Of a DNA stretch of 64,000 nucleotides, positions 16,634 to 25,778 are shown in pieces. Below the pieces are notes generated by a model that made no database searches, had not been told where the DNA came from, and was given only the letters and a program-made list of their open reading frames with translations. Position numbers and translations under genes: made by a program. Position 1 is the first letter of the stretch; each line of letters starts with the position of its first letter. This stretch comes from Conyzicola lurida (lineage in GTDB: Bacteria; Actinomycetota; Actinomycetes; Actinomycetales; Microbacteriaceae): contig NZ_JACHMJ010000001.1 in NCBI RefSeq assembly GCF_014204935.1, positions 2,728,001 through 2,792,000 of the forward strand, read 5' to 3'.

Positions 16634-17512
16634 GTGTCGCTGTTCGCCCTGTTCCTCGTTCTGTCCGCCGCCGTCTGCCACGCCGCCTGGAACGTGGTCG
16701 CCCACGGCGTCAGCCGCAGCGGCGTGCCGTTCCTGTGGTGGGCCGCGCTCGTCAGCACCGTGCTCTGGGCGCCGCTGATCCCGCTGGCCGGCGGTCTCGG
16801 TGAGAGCGGCGCGGGCCTGTTCCTCGGGTTCGCGATCGGCGCCGGCGTCTCCGCGGTGCTGCACTTCGGCTACATGCTCGTGCTGCAGCAGGGGTACGCG
16901 CGCGGGCGGCTCTCGACGGTCTACGCCACCGCGCGCGGCACCGGACCGGCGCTCAGCGCCTTCCTCGCCGTCATCCTGCTCGGCGAACACATCGCGCCGC
17001 TCGCCATGCTCGGCATCGCGGTGATCGTCACGGGCGTGGTCGCCACCGGGCTCATCGACCGCACCCCGAGCGTGCCGGGCATCCGCCGCCGCATCGACCC
17101 GAGCATCCTCTTCGGCGTGCTGACGGGCATCGCGATCGCGGCGTACACGATCTGGGACGCGCACGCCCTGCGCACCTGGGGCCTCTCGCCCGTGGCGTTT
17201 ATGGTCGGCTGCACCGCCGTCGAGGTGCTGCTCTATGCGCCGTGGGCGCACCGCCGCCGCGGCGAACTGCTCGGCGTCGTGCGGGCACACTGGCCGCGCA
17301 TCCTCGCGTTCGGCGTGCTCTCCCCGCTCTCCTACATCCTCGTGCTCACCGCGGTGACGATGGCGCCGGTCGCCCTGGTCGCCCCCGTGCGCGAGGTGAG
17401 CGTCGTGCTGGTGTCCCTGTTCGGCGCGGTCGTCCTGCGCGAGGGCTCGGCCGCGAAACGCATCACCGCCTCGGTCCTCGTGGTCGGCGGCGTGCTGATG
17501 CTGACACTCTGA
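16634..17512 (+). CDS. EamA/DMT-family transporter
   Basis: 292 residues from GTG 16634. About ten membrane segments in two repeats of the drug/metabolite transporter fold (first repeat about 1-130 with STVYATARGTGPALSAFLAVILLGE; second about 155-292 with APVREVSVVLVSLFGAVVLREG). The GE/RE at the end of the ninth-helix equivalents is typical of EamA proteins. Likely exports a small metabolite; substrate unknown. The preceding 180 bases contain no gene. Confidence 0.88.
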   Translation: MSLFALFLVLSAAVCHAAWNVVAHGVSRSGVPFLWWAALVSTVLWAPLIPLAGGLGESGAGLFLGFAIGAGVSAVLHFGYMLVLQQGYARGRLSTVYATARGTGPALSAFLAVILLGEHIAPLAMLGIAVIVTGVVATGLIDRTPSVPGIRRRIDPSILFGVLTGIAIAAYTIWDAHALRTWGLSPVAFMVGCTAVEVLLYAPWAHRRRGELLGVVRAHWPRILAFGVLSPLSYILVLTAVTMAPVALVAPVREVSVVLVSLFGAVVLREGSAAKRITASVLVVGGVLMLTL

Positions 17513-17579
17513 CCGGGCCCACGTCGACCGGAGGACAACCGCCGGCCCGGCCTTGACGCGGCAGTCCGCACTCTCCACT

Positions 17580-18443
17580 ATGAGCAGCGTGAGCACCTCG
17601 TTGCAGCGCACCTACCGCAACCTCCGCATCGGCATCGCGGGAACCGTGGTGTTGATCGTCGTGTCGGTGGGTGTGACGGCGGCGAGCACCGGCCTTCTCC
17701 CCTCCATCAGCGCCTACTACTACACACCCGCGCGCAACGTCTTCGTCGGGGCGCTGATCGCGGCGGCGGTCGCGATCCTCGCCATTTCGGGCCGCGGCGT
17801 GCAGCGCGCGCTGCTCGATGCCGCGGGGTTGTTCGCACCGCTGATCGCCCTCGTTCCGGCACCGGTGCGGGAGGGCACGATCCCCGGCTACGACCTCGCG
17901 TGCGACGCGGGCGAGAGCTGTGTGCCACCCTCCGTCATCCCGGACATCGACGTCGGAGTGGCGACCTATCTGATCGCGGGGGCGGCGGCCGTCGTGGTCA
18001 GCATCGCGCTGTTCGCACGCGACGGGTCGCTGCCGCGGAGGATCCTGTCGATCGCGGTCGCCGTCGTCGTGTTCGCGGCGGTGCTGGTCGCCTGGCTGGG
18101 CGCCCGCGAGGCCTTCATCGGCAGTGCGCACTTCGTCGCGGCCGCACTGTTCTTCGGCCTCGTCGCCGCCGCCGCGGTCGCGAACGTCGTCGCCCCGGTG
18201 CAGCTCGAGCGCCCGCCGCTCTGGCACCGCGTGCTCTACTCGGTCGTCGCGGTCGGGATGGTCGTGGACATCGTGGTGATCGCGGTCGCCATCCGCGCCG
18301 GAGACACGGGCAGGGGCCCGTTGCCGCCGGTGCTCGTCGGCGAGTTCGTCGCGCTCGCGCTCTTCGTGGTGTTCTGGGTGTTGCAGTCGGCGGAGAAGTG
18401 GGCGGATGAGGACCCGGCGGTCGCCGCGCAGCGGGCACTGTAG
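17580..18443 (+). CDS. Multi-pass membrane protein (DUF998-like)
   Basis: 287 residues with about seven hydrophobic segments. The SISAYYYTPARNVFVGAL block after the first helix is typical of an uncharacterised membrane family related to DUF998. Start uncertain: ATG 17580 is used, but TTGACG (17553-17558) and CACTAT (17576-17581) form a promoter-like pair that would put the transcript start at about 17589, exactly a GTG codon in the same frame (MSTSLQRTYRN). The TetR gene begins 9 bases after the stop and may be co-transcribed. Confidence 0.65.
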   Translation: MSSVSTSLQRTYRNLRIGIAGTVVLIVVSVGVTAASTGLLPSISAYYYTPARNVFVGALIAAAVAILAISGRGVQRALLDAAGLFAPLIALVPAPVREGTIPGYDLACDAGESCVPPSVIPDIDVGVATYLIAGAAAVVVSIALFARDGSLPRRILSIAVAVVVFAAVLVAWLGAREAFIGSAHFVAAALFFGLVAAAAVANVVAPVQLERPPLWHRVLYSVVAVGMVVDIVVIAVAIRAGDTGRGPLPPVLVGEFVALALFVVFWVLQSAEKWADEDPAVAAQRAL

Positions 18444-18452
18444 ATTCTCGGT

Positions 18453-19046
18453 GTGGCCGAATCCCCTGCACGCGCGACCGACTCGCGCACCCTGCGTACC
18501 GTGCAGGCGATCGAGGACGCCGTGCGCGACGCCCTGCGGGAGGTGCCGCTCGACCACCTCACCGTCGCCGAGGTCTGCCGCCGCGCCGGTGTCGGCCGCC
18601 CCAGCTTCTACACCCACTTCGACTCGATCCCCCGGCTCGTCGCGCAGCTGCTGACCGCCGACGTCGACAACGCGCTACCGATCCCCGACGTCGAGCGGGT
18701 GCCGACGGAGCTGCTCGAGCCCGCGATCACCGAGAACCTCGCCGACTCCCTCGCGACGGTGGCGCGTCACCGCGAGCTGTACCGGTCGGTCTTCACGTCG
18801 GCATCGTCGGGCGTGCTGCGCAGCGAACTCGACCGCGCCATCGGCAACCGCGTGCGCAACATCGTCGCGATCTGGCAGGACCGCGGCATCGTCGGCGAGA
18901 TCGACCTCGTCGTCGCGGTGCCGTTCGCGACCGGCGGCATCACCCGCGCGCTGGAGGCGTGGGCGTTCGACGACTCGACGGATTCCGCGGGTCGCGCCCG
19001 CGCCATCCGCGACCAGATGCCCCGCTGGTGGCCGTTCCCCGACTAG
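18453..19046 (+). CDS. TetR/AcrR-family transcriptional regulator
   Basis: 197 residues from GTG 18453. The HTH reads AIEDAVRDALREVPLDHLTVAEVCRRAGVGRPSFYTHFDSIPRLVAQLL (recognition part GVGRPSFYTHF), with a TetR_C-like C-terminal domain resembling the DhaS/YfiR groups. It follows the membrane protein gene by 9 bases and probably regulates it. The end overlaps the convergent CYTH-CHAD gene by 4 bases. Confidence 0.85.
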   Translation: MAESPARATDSRTLRTVQAIEDAVRDALREVPLDHLTVAEVCRRAGVGRPSFYTHFDSIPRLVAQLLTADVDNALPIPDVERVPTELLEPAITENLADSLATVARHRELYRSVFTSASSGVLRSELDRAIGNRVRNIVAIWQDRGIVGEIDLVVAVPFATGGITRALEAWAFDDSTDSAGRARAIRDQMPRWWPFPD

Positions 19047-20563
19047 CTACGCAGCGCCTTCAGCTCGGCGAGCGCGGCGGGATAGTCGGCGAGGCAGAGG
19101 GCGGCGCCGTGACGCTCCACCTCGTGCAGCACGCCGTAGTCGAAAGCGTGCGCGCCCGACCCGGCCGTCTGGCGCAGGTGGTTCTGCATCAGCACGCTGT
19201 CGCGGTGTTCGCCGAGCAGGTCGTGCACAGCCTCGGCGGCCGCGGCGAGCTTGCGGGTGCGCTTGCCGAACACCGCCGCGTCGCCCTGGCTCACCGCTTC
19301 GGCCGCGTAGCGCAGCCGCTTCGCCGCCTTGCGCACCTCGTGCAGCAGCGCGAGCTCGTCGGCGCCGTCCCCGGCAGCCGCCGCCTTCGCCCGCTTCAGC
19401 ACCCGGTCGAGGTCGGCGCGCAGGGCGGGCGGTACCACCTCGGACGCGGGCTGGTCGGCCTGCGCCGCGAGGGCGGGCGCGGCCACGAACGCGTCGAGGT
19501 CGTCGAGCAGCGAGAACCACTCGTCTCCCGAGAGCCCGGCCACCGCGCCGTCATGGGCCGAGGCATAGACCCGGTCCCACCAGCCGTGCAGCCGCTCGTC
19601 GACCTCGTCGGACTGCGGCCAGTAGCCGTCGAGCAGCGTGCGCGCACGCTCGCCCATCACCTCGGCGTCGCGCGCGTCTCCGAGCACGGTGCCGACCGCC
19701 TGCAGCCGGTCGCGTAGCGGGCCGGTCACCGCCGGGTCGAACACGGTGCGGTAGCTCGCGAACAGGCTGCGCAGCCGGCGGATGCGGGTGCGCAGCTGGT
19801 GCACCGCATCGGGTTCGTCGGCGCGCACGAGCGGGTCGATCCGCGCGAGGTCGTCGACGAGGGCGGCGATAGAGACGAGAAGAACGGATGACGCGGGGCT
19901 CGACTTCGTGAGCGCGACGGTGTCATCGGGCCGGGCGCCGGCCGCGGCATCCAGCTCGGTTCGCCCCAACGCCGTCGCGAGCTTGGAGCGGCTTGCCGAC
20001 GGCACCGCCCCGGCGGCGGTCAGACGCTCGCCGACCCGGTCGAGCAACGCAGTGCGCTCGCTCTCGGTGTCGGGCGCGCCGTCGAGCAGCTCGACCTCCC
20101 ACTCGCGCCAGAGGCGCAAGATGCCGGTGCTGACGTCGGTGGCCGACACGGTGTCGTCGGCGACCTCGACGAGCGCTGCGCCCGCCTCGTCGACGAGGTG
20201 GGCGAGCACCCGGTGCGTGCGCAGCCGGGCGATCACGGCGAGCTCGCGGCCACGCACCCGGGAGCGCACGCGGTCGACGATCTCGGCGGGCGGGGCGTCG
20301 TCGTCGGTGAGCGGCCAGTGCAACTCGGTACGGCCCTCCGCGGCGGGCAATTTGATGTGCCAGCCCTCGTCGGCACCTCCCCGACGCCGGCGGAGCACGA
20401 TGCGGTGGGCGGCGAGGTCGCCGCGCTCGGTGTCGAAGTACTCCGCCTCGAGGTCGGCTTCCCCCGCCGGCTCGACCCGGGCGATGCTGCCGAGGTCGGG
20501 CAGCACCGCCGTCTCGTCGACGTCGTACTTGCGTTCGATCTCGCTCTGGGTCGTCATCGTCAT
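19043..20563 (-). CDS. CYTH and CHAD domain protein
   Basis: 506 residues. The N-terminal CYTH (triphosphate tunnel metalloenzyme) domain, about 1-205, has the ExExK-type motif EIERKYDVD, then RRRRGGADEGWHIKLP and LEVADDTVSAT-like acidic strands. A C-terminal helical CHAD domain (about 225-500) is rich in Arg and His (HQLRTRIRRLRSLFASYR, VRKAAKRLRYAAEAV). CHAD domains bind polyphosphate and CYTH domains hydrolyse triphosphates, so it is probably a polyphosphate- or triphosphate-related protein. ATG 20563 (MTMTTQSE) or 20557 can start it. Confidence 0.9.
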   Translation of the reverse strand: MTMTTQSEIERKYDVDETAVLPDLGSIARVEPAGEADLEAEYFDTERGDLAAHRIVLRRRRGGADEGWHIKLPAAEGRTELHWPLTDDDAPPAEIVDRVRSRVRGRELAVIARLRTHRVLAHLVDEAGAALVEVADDTVSATDVSTGILRLWREWEVELLDGAPDTESERTALLDRVGERLTAAGAVPSASRSKLATALGRTELDAAAGARPDDTVALTKSSPASSVLLVSIAALVDDLARIDPLVRADEPDAVHQLRTRIRRLRSLFASYRTVFDPAVTGPLRDRLQAVGTVLGDARDAEVMGERARTLLDGYWPQSDEVDERLHGWWDRVYASAHDGAVAGLSGDEWFSLLDDLDAFVAAPALAAQADQPASEVVPPALRADLDRVLKRAKAAAAGDGADELALLHEVRKAAKRLRYAAEAVSQGDAAVFGKRTRKLAAAAEAVHDLLGEHRDSVLMQNHLRQTAGSGAHAFDYGVLHEVERHGAALCLADYPAALAELKALRS

Positions 20564-20603
20564 GCCCCCAGTCTGACCTCTCCGGGACGGCGCGACGAGT
20601 GCG

Positions 20604-20819
20604 TCAACCCTCGGGGTGGTAGTCGGCGGGGTCGAGCTCGATGTCTCCCCCGTCGTCGGGTCCGCCGGTGCCGGGCGTCACGGAGATCGACTTCTCGTCG
20701 ATCTCGGTGTCCTGCTTCACGCCCTCGGAATCGCTCACCGTCTCGGTCTGCTTGATCTCGACATCGCGTTCGTTGCCGTCGTGGTACTCGTCGGCCGCGG
20801 TGTGTTCTCTGTCGGTCAT
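20604..20819 (-). CDS. Small acidic hypothetical protein (71 aa)
   Basis: 71 residues rich in Asp/Glu and low in hydrophobics (MTDREHTAADEYHDGNERD... ending DPADYHPEG), probably disordered. It lies 40 bases upstream of the CYTH-CHAD gene on the same strand and may be co-transcribed. No recognised domain. Confidence 0.55.
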   Translation of the reverse strand: MTDREHTAADEYHDGNERDVEIKQTETVSDSEGVKQDTEIDEKSISVTPGTGGPDDGGDIELDPADYHPEG

Positions 20820-20911
20820 GGCTGCTCCCAGCGTCTCGTCGTCTTATCCACGCTACGGGGGCGGGGCAATCGAGGTCGGATGCCGCCGTGCCATTGACAA
20901 CGCGGGTGCGA

Positions 20912-22480
20912 TCAGGCCGCGATCCACGCGGCGGCATCGGGCGGGAGCATCCCGTCGACCACGGGTTCCGACGCCAACAGCACGGTTCCCTCGGGAAGCC
21001 GTACGGCCGTGTCGCCCATCGCGAGCACGACACGCAGTCCGCCGGACCGCTCGGCGACGAGTCGTCCGTCGGCCTCGAGGCTCCACGCGATTCCCTCCGC
21101 GTCGCCGCCCGCCGTCGTGCCGAGCAGCCGCCCGCGGAGGGCGGCTGCTTCACGGAAGAGGGACAGGGCAGACGCGGCATCCTGCTCTTGGCTGTCGACG
21201 GAGAACTGTCCCCAGTACTCCGGCGCGGGAAGCCACGGCTTCGCCCCGGCCGCGACCGAGAAACCGTGCGTGCCGCCGGTCGCCGCTGTCCACGGCATGG
21301 GGATGCGGGCCCCGTCGCGGCTGACTCCGCCGTGGAACCACATCGGGTCGACCCGCTCGCCGACCGGCACGTCGACCTCCGGCAACCCGAGTTCTTGACC
21401 CTGGTAGACGTAGACGGCGCCCGGCAGTCCGAGAAGAGCGAGCATGGCTGCCCGTGCGCGACGACGTCCGCGGTCGCCCCCGCCGAAGCGGGTGACGGTG
21501 CGTACGATGTCGTGGTTTTCGAGCGCCCAGCTGGGCGCGGTGCCGAGTTCACGACGCACTTCGTCGAGCTGCGTACCGACGGCCAGCCAGCCCGCGGCAT
21601 CCCAGCCGAGCTTGGCGAATGCGAAGGCGAAGGTCTGATGCAGCTCGTCGGGCCGGGTGTAGCGCGACGACCGCTCGGGCTCCAGATTCACCTCGCCCAC
21701 GAGCAACCGTCCGGGCGAATACTCGTCGGCGATCCGACGCCAGTGCCGGTAGACGTCGTGCACCGGTTCCTGGTCCATGGCGAGCGGGTTCGAACGCAGA
21801 CCGTCGATGACGGTGGGTACGGTCGGCGAGTCAGGCAGTCCCTCGGCTTTGAACAGACCGTGGGCGACGTCGACACGGATACCGTCCACGCTCCGGTCGA
21901 GCCAGAAACGGATGACGCGCTCGAAGTACGCGCCGACGGCCGGGTTCTCCCAGTTCCAGTCCGGTTGCGCCGGCGAAAAGAGGTGCAGGTACCAGTCGGT
22001 GTCGACGGACGAGGTCGGCGCCGCCCGATGCCATGCCGGTCCGCCGAAGACGCTGATCCAGTTGTTCGGCGGCTCCTCGGCGGAACGGCCCTTGCGGAAG
22101 AGGAACATCTCGCGTTCGACCGATCCGGGGCCGGCGGCCAGAGCGGCCTGAAACAGCTCGTTGTCGACCGACGTGTGGTTGGGCACGATGTCGACGAGCA
22201 CCCGCAAGCCGACACCGTGGGCAGCCGCGAGCAGTTCGTCGAAGTCGGCGAGCGTACCGAAAAGCGGGTCGACGTCGCAGTAGTCGCTGATGTCGTACCC
22301 CTGGTCGACCTGCGGGGAGCGCTGGAAGGGTGTGAGCCACAGCCCGTCGACGCCGAGCGAGGCCAGATACGGCATCCGGTCGATGATGCCGCGCAGGTCG
22401 CCGATGCCGTCGGCGTCGGCGTCCGCGAACGACCGCGGGTAGACCTCGTAGATGACGGCGTTATCCCACCAGCCGCTCAC
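20912..22480 (-). CDS. GH13 alpha-glucosidase / oligo-1,6-glucosidase
   Basis: 522 residues. The start is GTG 22480, overlapping the permease stop by 4 bases (GTGA). The alpha-amylase (beta/alpha)8 barrel has all conserved regions: DIVPNHTS, GIRVDVAHG (nucleophile Asp), LVGEVNLE (acid/base Glu) and ALENHDIVRT (transition-state Asp). The N-terminus WWDNAVIYEVYPRSFADADADGIGDLRGI is typical of cytoplasmic alpha-glucosidases (GH13 subfamilies 17, 23, 30 and 31). It probably splits the oligosaccharide imported by the ABC genes of the same operon. Product and linkage specificity unproven. Confidence 0.92.
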   Translation of the reverse strand: MSGWWDNAVIYEVYPRSFADADADGIGDLRGIIDRMPYLASLGVDGLWLTPFQRSPQVDQGYDISDYCDVDPLFGTLADFDELLAAAHGVGLRVLVDIVPNHTSVDNELFQAALAAGPGSVEREMFLFRKGRSAEEPPNNWISVFGGPAWHRAAPTSSVDTDWYLHLFSPAQPDWNWENPAVGAYFERVIRFWLDRSVDGIRVDVAHGLFKAEGLPDSPTVPTVIDGLRSNPLAMDQEPVHDVYRHWRRIADEYSPGRLLVGEVNLEPERSSRYTRPDELHQTFAFAFAKLGWDAAGWLAVGTQLDEVRRELGTAPSWALENHDIVRTVTRFGGGDRGRRRARAAMLALLGLPGAVYVYQGQELGLPEVDVPVGERVDPMWFHGGVSRDGARIPMPWTAATGGTHGFSVAAGAKPWLPAPEYWGQFSVDSQEQDAASALSLFREAAALRGRLLGTTAGGDAEGIAWSLEADGRLVAERSGGLRVVLAMGDTAVRLPEGTVLLASEPVVDGMLPPDAAAWIAA

Positions 22481-23361
22481 TTGGTCGCCCCCGACGTCAG
22501 GCCCTCGACGATGCGGCGCTGGAACACGAGCACCACGATCATCAGCGGGATGGTGACCACGACACCGGCCGCCATCTGCGCGCCGAACGGCGCTTGGAAG
22601 TCGCTCGCCCCGGTGAACTTGGAAATAGCGACGGTCGCGGTCTGGATGGCCGGGTCGTTCGCCATCGACAGCGCGATGATGAACTCGTTCCAGCTGTGGA
22701 TGAAGGTCAGGATGGCGGTCGTGAAGACGCCCGGCGCTGCCAACGGCAGCAGGATCTTCGTGAATGCCTGCCACTTGGTGCAGCCGTCGATCATCGCGGC
22801 CTGCTCGAGGTCGTGCGGCAGTTGCTTCATGAACGTGGTGAGGTTCCACACGGCCAGCGGGATCGCGAACGACAGGCTGGGCACGATCATCGCCTGATAG
22901 GTGTTGATCCACCCGATGTCCGTGAACAGGCGCAGCAACGGCACAACGACGGCGATGCCCGGGAACATCGATGTGGCGATGATCACGGCGAGGATCGCCG
23001 ACTTGAATCGGAAGTTCAGACGGGCGATCGCATAGGCGGCGAAGATGCCGAGCACCAGGGCGAGAACCGTCGTGATTCCAGCGACGATCAGGCTGTTCAG
23101 CAGAGAGCGGCCGAAATCGTTCGACGAGTCGAAGACCTGCGCGTAACTCTCCAACGACCACGTCGTCGGCAACAGCGAGGTGTCGAAGATGTCGTTCGTC
23201 GTGCGGAAGCTCGAGACGACCATCCAGTAGAACGGCGCGAGGCAGTACACGGCGACGATGGCGATGCCGACCCAGCGGGTCACGGCTCCACCGATGCCAC
23301 GCGGACGCTTGCGGGCGGCACCAGTACTCACGATCGGTGCCCGGTCGGTGATAGCGGTCAT
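22477..23361 (-). CDS. Carbohydrate ABC transporter permease (MalG-like)
   Basis: 294 residues, six membrane segments. The EAA loop that docks the ATPase is visible as EQAAMIDGCTKWQAFTKILLPLAAPG. The family feature TSMFPGIAVVVPLL is also present. ATG 23361 has a strong AAAGGAGG ribosome site and overlaps the upstream permease stop by 4 bases (ATGA). Works with the MalF-like permease at 23358 and the binding protein at 24436. No ATPase gene is present locally; a shared MsiK-type ATPase encoded elsewhere is expected in Actinobacteria. Confidence 0.92.
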   Translation of the reverse strand: MTAITDRAPIVSTGAARKRPRGIGGAVTRWVGIAIVAVYCLAPFYWMVVSSFRTTNDIFDTSLLPTTWSLESYAQVFDSSNDFGRSLLNSLIVAGITTVLALVLGIFAAYAIARLNFRFKSAILAVIIATSMFPGIAVVVPLLRLFTDIGWINTYQAMIVPSLSFAIPLAVWNLTTFMKQLPHDLEQAAMIDGCTKWQAFTKILLPLAAPGVFTTAILTFIHSWNEFIIALSMANDPAIQTATVAISKFTGASDFQAPFGAQMAAGVVVTIPLMIVVLVFQRRIVEGLTSGATK

Positions 23362-24371
23362 CGTCCCGCCTCCTTTGCGAATTTGGCGGCCTGTTTCTTG
23401 GCCTGCTTGGCGGCCTGCTTGTCGGCGTCGCCGACCACGTCCGCACCGAGGATGCGAATGAACACGAAGGCGATCACCGCGACGTAGACGAGCAGGATGA
23501 TCGCGAACGCCGAAGCCGACCCGTACTGCAGTTGGTTCGACTGGTCCCAGGCGAGGATCGACAGCGTCTCGACGGAACTCTTGCGCGGCCCGATCAGCAC
23601 GAATGGCAGGTCGAACATCCGGAGCGAGTCGAGCAGACGGAATAGCACGGCGACGAGAAGCGCGGGGCGGACCAGCGGGAGTGTGATCGACAGGAACTGC
23701 TTCCAGGCGTTGGCGCCGTCGAGCTTGGCTGCCTCGTACACCTCTTCGGGGATCAGCTGCATGCCGGCGAGCACGAGCAAGCCGATGAACGGCGCGGTCT
23801 TCCACACCTCGGCGACGATGACGGCGACCTGCGCGGCGAACCCTTCCGCGGTCCAGAGGATCTGCGTATTGAGCAGGTCGTTGGCGATGCCGTTGGACTG
23901 GAAGATCCAGCGCCAGAGCAGACCCGACACCGCGGTGGGAATGGCCCAGGGGATCAGGATGGCGGCGCGCAAGAAGGCGCGCCCTTTGAATGCCCGGTTC
24001 ATCGCGACGGCGAACGAGACACCGATCACGGTTTCGAGCGCGACCGTCACGAACGTGAAGAACGTGGTGTTCCAGAGCGCGTTGTAGAACCGGCCGGATT
24101 CGCCGCCGGCGAAGATCTCGAGGTAGTTGCCGATGCCGACGAACGACTCGCCCTCGACGACGAAGCCATTGGCGTCGAGCCCCGACTCAGCGCTGAACAG
24201 CGACTGGTACAGCGCCGACAACAGCGGGTACATGATCACGAGCACGAGCACGATGAAGGTGGGCGAGAGCAGCAGCGCGGCCATGCCTCCCTCGCGGGGC
24301 GCGCGGTCCTCCTTGCGGCGGCGTGGCGGCTGCGGCTTCGCAGCCGGCGGCGCGGTGGTCGATGAGGTCAT
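23358..24371 (-). CDS. Sugar ABC transporter permease (MalF-like)
   Basis: 337 residues with six core membrane segments. The EAA loop reads EEVYEAAKLDGANAWKQF, and IPWAIPTAVSGLLWRWIF is typical of MalF/UgpA permeases. The basic N-terminal tail (PQPPRRRKEDRAPREGG) is cytoplasmic. An odd Lys/Ala-rich C-terminal tail (about 314-335, KQAAKQAKKQAAKFAK) is predicted as an amphipathic helix. Second gene of the transporter part of the operon, 64 bases after the binding protein gene. Confidence 0.92.
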   Translation of the reverse strand: MTSSTTAPPAAKPQPPRRRKEDRAPREGGMAALLLSPTFIVLVLVIMYPLLSALYQSLFSAESGLDANGFVVEGESFVGIGNYLEIFAGGESGRFYNALWNTTFFTFVTVALETVIGVSFAVAMNRAFKGRAFLRAAILIPWAIPTAVSGLLWRWIFQSNGIANDLLNTQILWTAEGFAAQVAVIVAEVWKTAPFIGLLVLAGMQLIPEEVYEAAKLDGANAWKQFLSITLPLVRPALLVAVLFRLLDSLRMFDLPFVLIGPRKSSVETLSILAWDQSNQLQYGSASAFAIILLVYVAVIAFVFIRILGADVVGDADKQAAKQAKKQAAKFAKEAGR

Positions 24372-24435
24372 GTCTGAGCTTTCTCTGAGGAGTCGGAGGG
24401 GTGGCCGCCGCGGACGACGGCCACCCGGAGAGCGG

Positions 24436-25749
24436 TCAGCCCGCGGTGATCTCGGCGAGCTTGTCCTGGAGGTCCGCAAGCGCCGACTCCGGGTCCTTGT
24501 CGCCGGTGAGTGCCGCGTAGATCTCGTCCTGGATCGCCGCGGTGGTGGCGCCGTACTGCACGACCTTCGGTCGCGGCTGGGCGTTGTCAAGCGAGGTCAG
24601 CAGCGTCGGCAGGTAGGGGTAGTTCGCGGTCACTGCCTCGTCTTCGAAGAATTCGGAGAAGACCGGGGCGCGCGAGCTCAGCGCCAGGCGAGCCTCCTCC
24701 TGCTCGCGGCTCGTGAAGAACGCGATGAAGTCGAGCGCGGTCGCCTTGTTCTCGGCGAAGCTCGAGATGGCGATGTTGCGGCCGCCGAGGGTCGAGACGC
24801 CGGGGCCGTCTTCGCCGGGGATCGCGCTCACGCCGAACTTCCCCTGCACGCTCGACGATCCGTCAGTCGCCGACAGGGACTTGTAGATGTACGGCCAGTT
24901 GCGCAGGAAGACGAGCTTGCCCTCCTGGAAGGCCTGGCGTCCCTGCTCCTCCTGGTAGGTGATGGCCTCGCGCGGGATCATTCCCGACTCGAAGCCGTCG
25001 ACCAGGAACTCGAGAGCGGTCAGCGCCTCCGGGGTGTCGACCGTGGGCTCGCCGTCGGCGTCGAAGAGCGACCCGCCGGCCGAGTTCACCGCCTCGCTGA
25101 AGTTCACGGTGAGGCCCTCGTTCTTGTCGAACTGTCCCGCGTAGCAGGAGACGCCGGCCGCTTCGGGCAGAGCGAGCACGGCGTCGCATGCCTCCTGCAT
25201 CTCCGCCCAGGTCTCGGGCGCCTCGGTCACTCCGGCCGCGCTGAGCAGGTCGGTACGCGAGTAGAGCAGCGCTCCGTCGGTGTAGTACGGGGCGCCGTAG
25301 ACGGTGTCCCGGTAGCTCGCGGCTTCGACCGTGGCGGGGATCTCCTCGTCGAGGGGAAGCGCGTCCTCGGGCAGCGGCGTGATCCAGCGGTTGGCGGCGA
25401 ACTCGCTCGTCCACACGACGTCGAGGTTGAGCACCGAGTAGCTCGATCCCTCGACCTGGGCGTTCTGCACCATCTGCTGGCGCTGCTGGTCGGCGTCGAG
25501 CGGGAGCTCCACCCAGGTCACCTGCTCGTCCGGGTTGTCGGCGTTCCAGGCGTCGATGGTCTCCTGGGCCGCACCGGACGCGTCGGGGCTGCTGACGTAC
25601 TGGATCGGCCCGCGGCCTTCCAGTTCGGCCTCGCTGGCGGGTGCACTCTCCGTGGTGCTCGGTGCCGAGCAGCCGGTGAGGGCGATGGCCGCGGTCGCGG
25701 CGAACGCAAGGCCGACGAGGATTCGTCGATCACGGCGTCGTTGCATCAT
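24436..25749 (-). CDS. Sugar ABC transporter substrate-binding lipoprotein
   Basis: 437 residues. ATG 25749 has an AAGGAG site at correct spacing; a second Met follows at once. The signal peptide ends in the lipobox LTGC (about Cys27). The remainder is a cluster-D extracellular solute-binding protein (SBP_bac_1: GAPYYTDGALLYSRTDLL, NWPYIYKSL, GGRNIAIS). It captures an oligosaccharide, probably an alpha-glucoside given the GH13 enzyme and LacI regulator in the operon. Lies 29 bases after lacI. Confidence 0.92.
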   Translation of the reverse strand: MMQRRRDRRILVGLAFAATAAIALTGCSAPSTTESAPASEAELEGRGPIQYVSSPDASGAAQETIDAWNADNPDEQVTWVELPLDADQQRQQMVQNAQVEGSSYSVLNLDVVWTSEFAANRWITPLPEDALPLDEEIPATVEAASYRDTVYGAPYYTDGALLYSRTDLLSAAGVTEAPETWAEMQEACDAVLALPEAAGVSCYAGQFDKNEGLTVNFSEAVNSAGGSLFDADGEPTVDTPEALTALEFLVDGFESGMIPREAITYQEEQGRQAFQEGKLVFLRNWPYIYKSLSATDGSSSVQGKFGVSAIPGEDGPGVSTLGGRNIAISSFAENKATALDFIAFFTSREQEEARLALSSRAPVFSEFFEDEAVTANYPYLPTLLTSLDNAQPRPKVVQYGATTAAIQDEIYAALTGDKDPESALADLQDKLAEITAG

Positions 25750-25778
25750 GATTTCTCCTTCTTGGTGGGATTGTTCGA

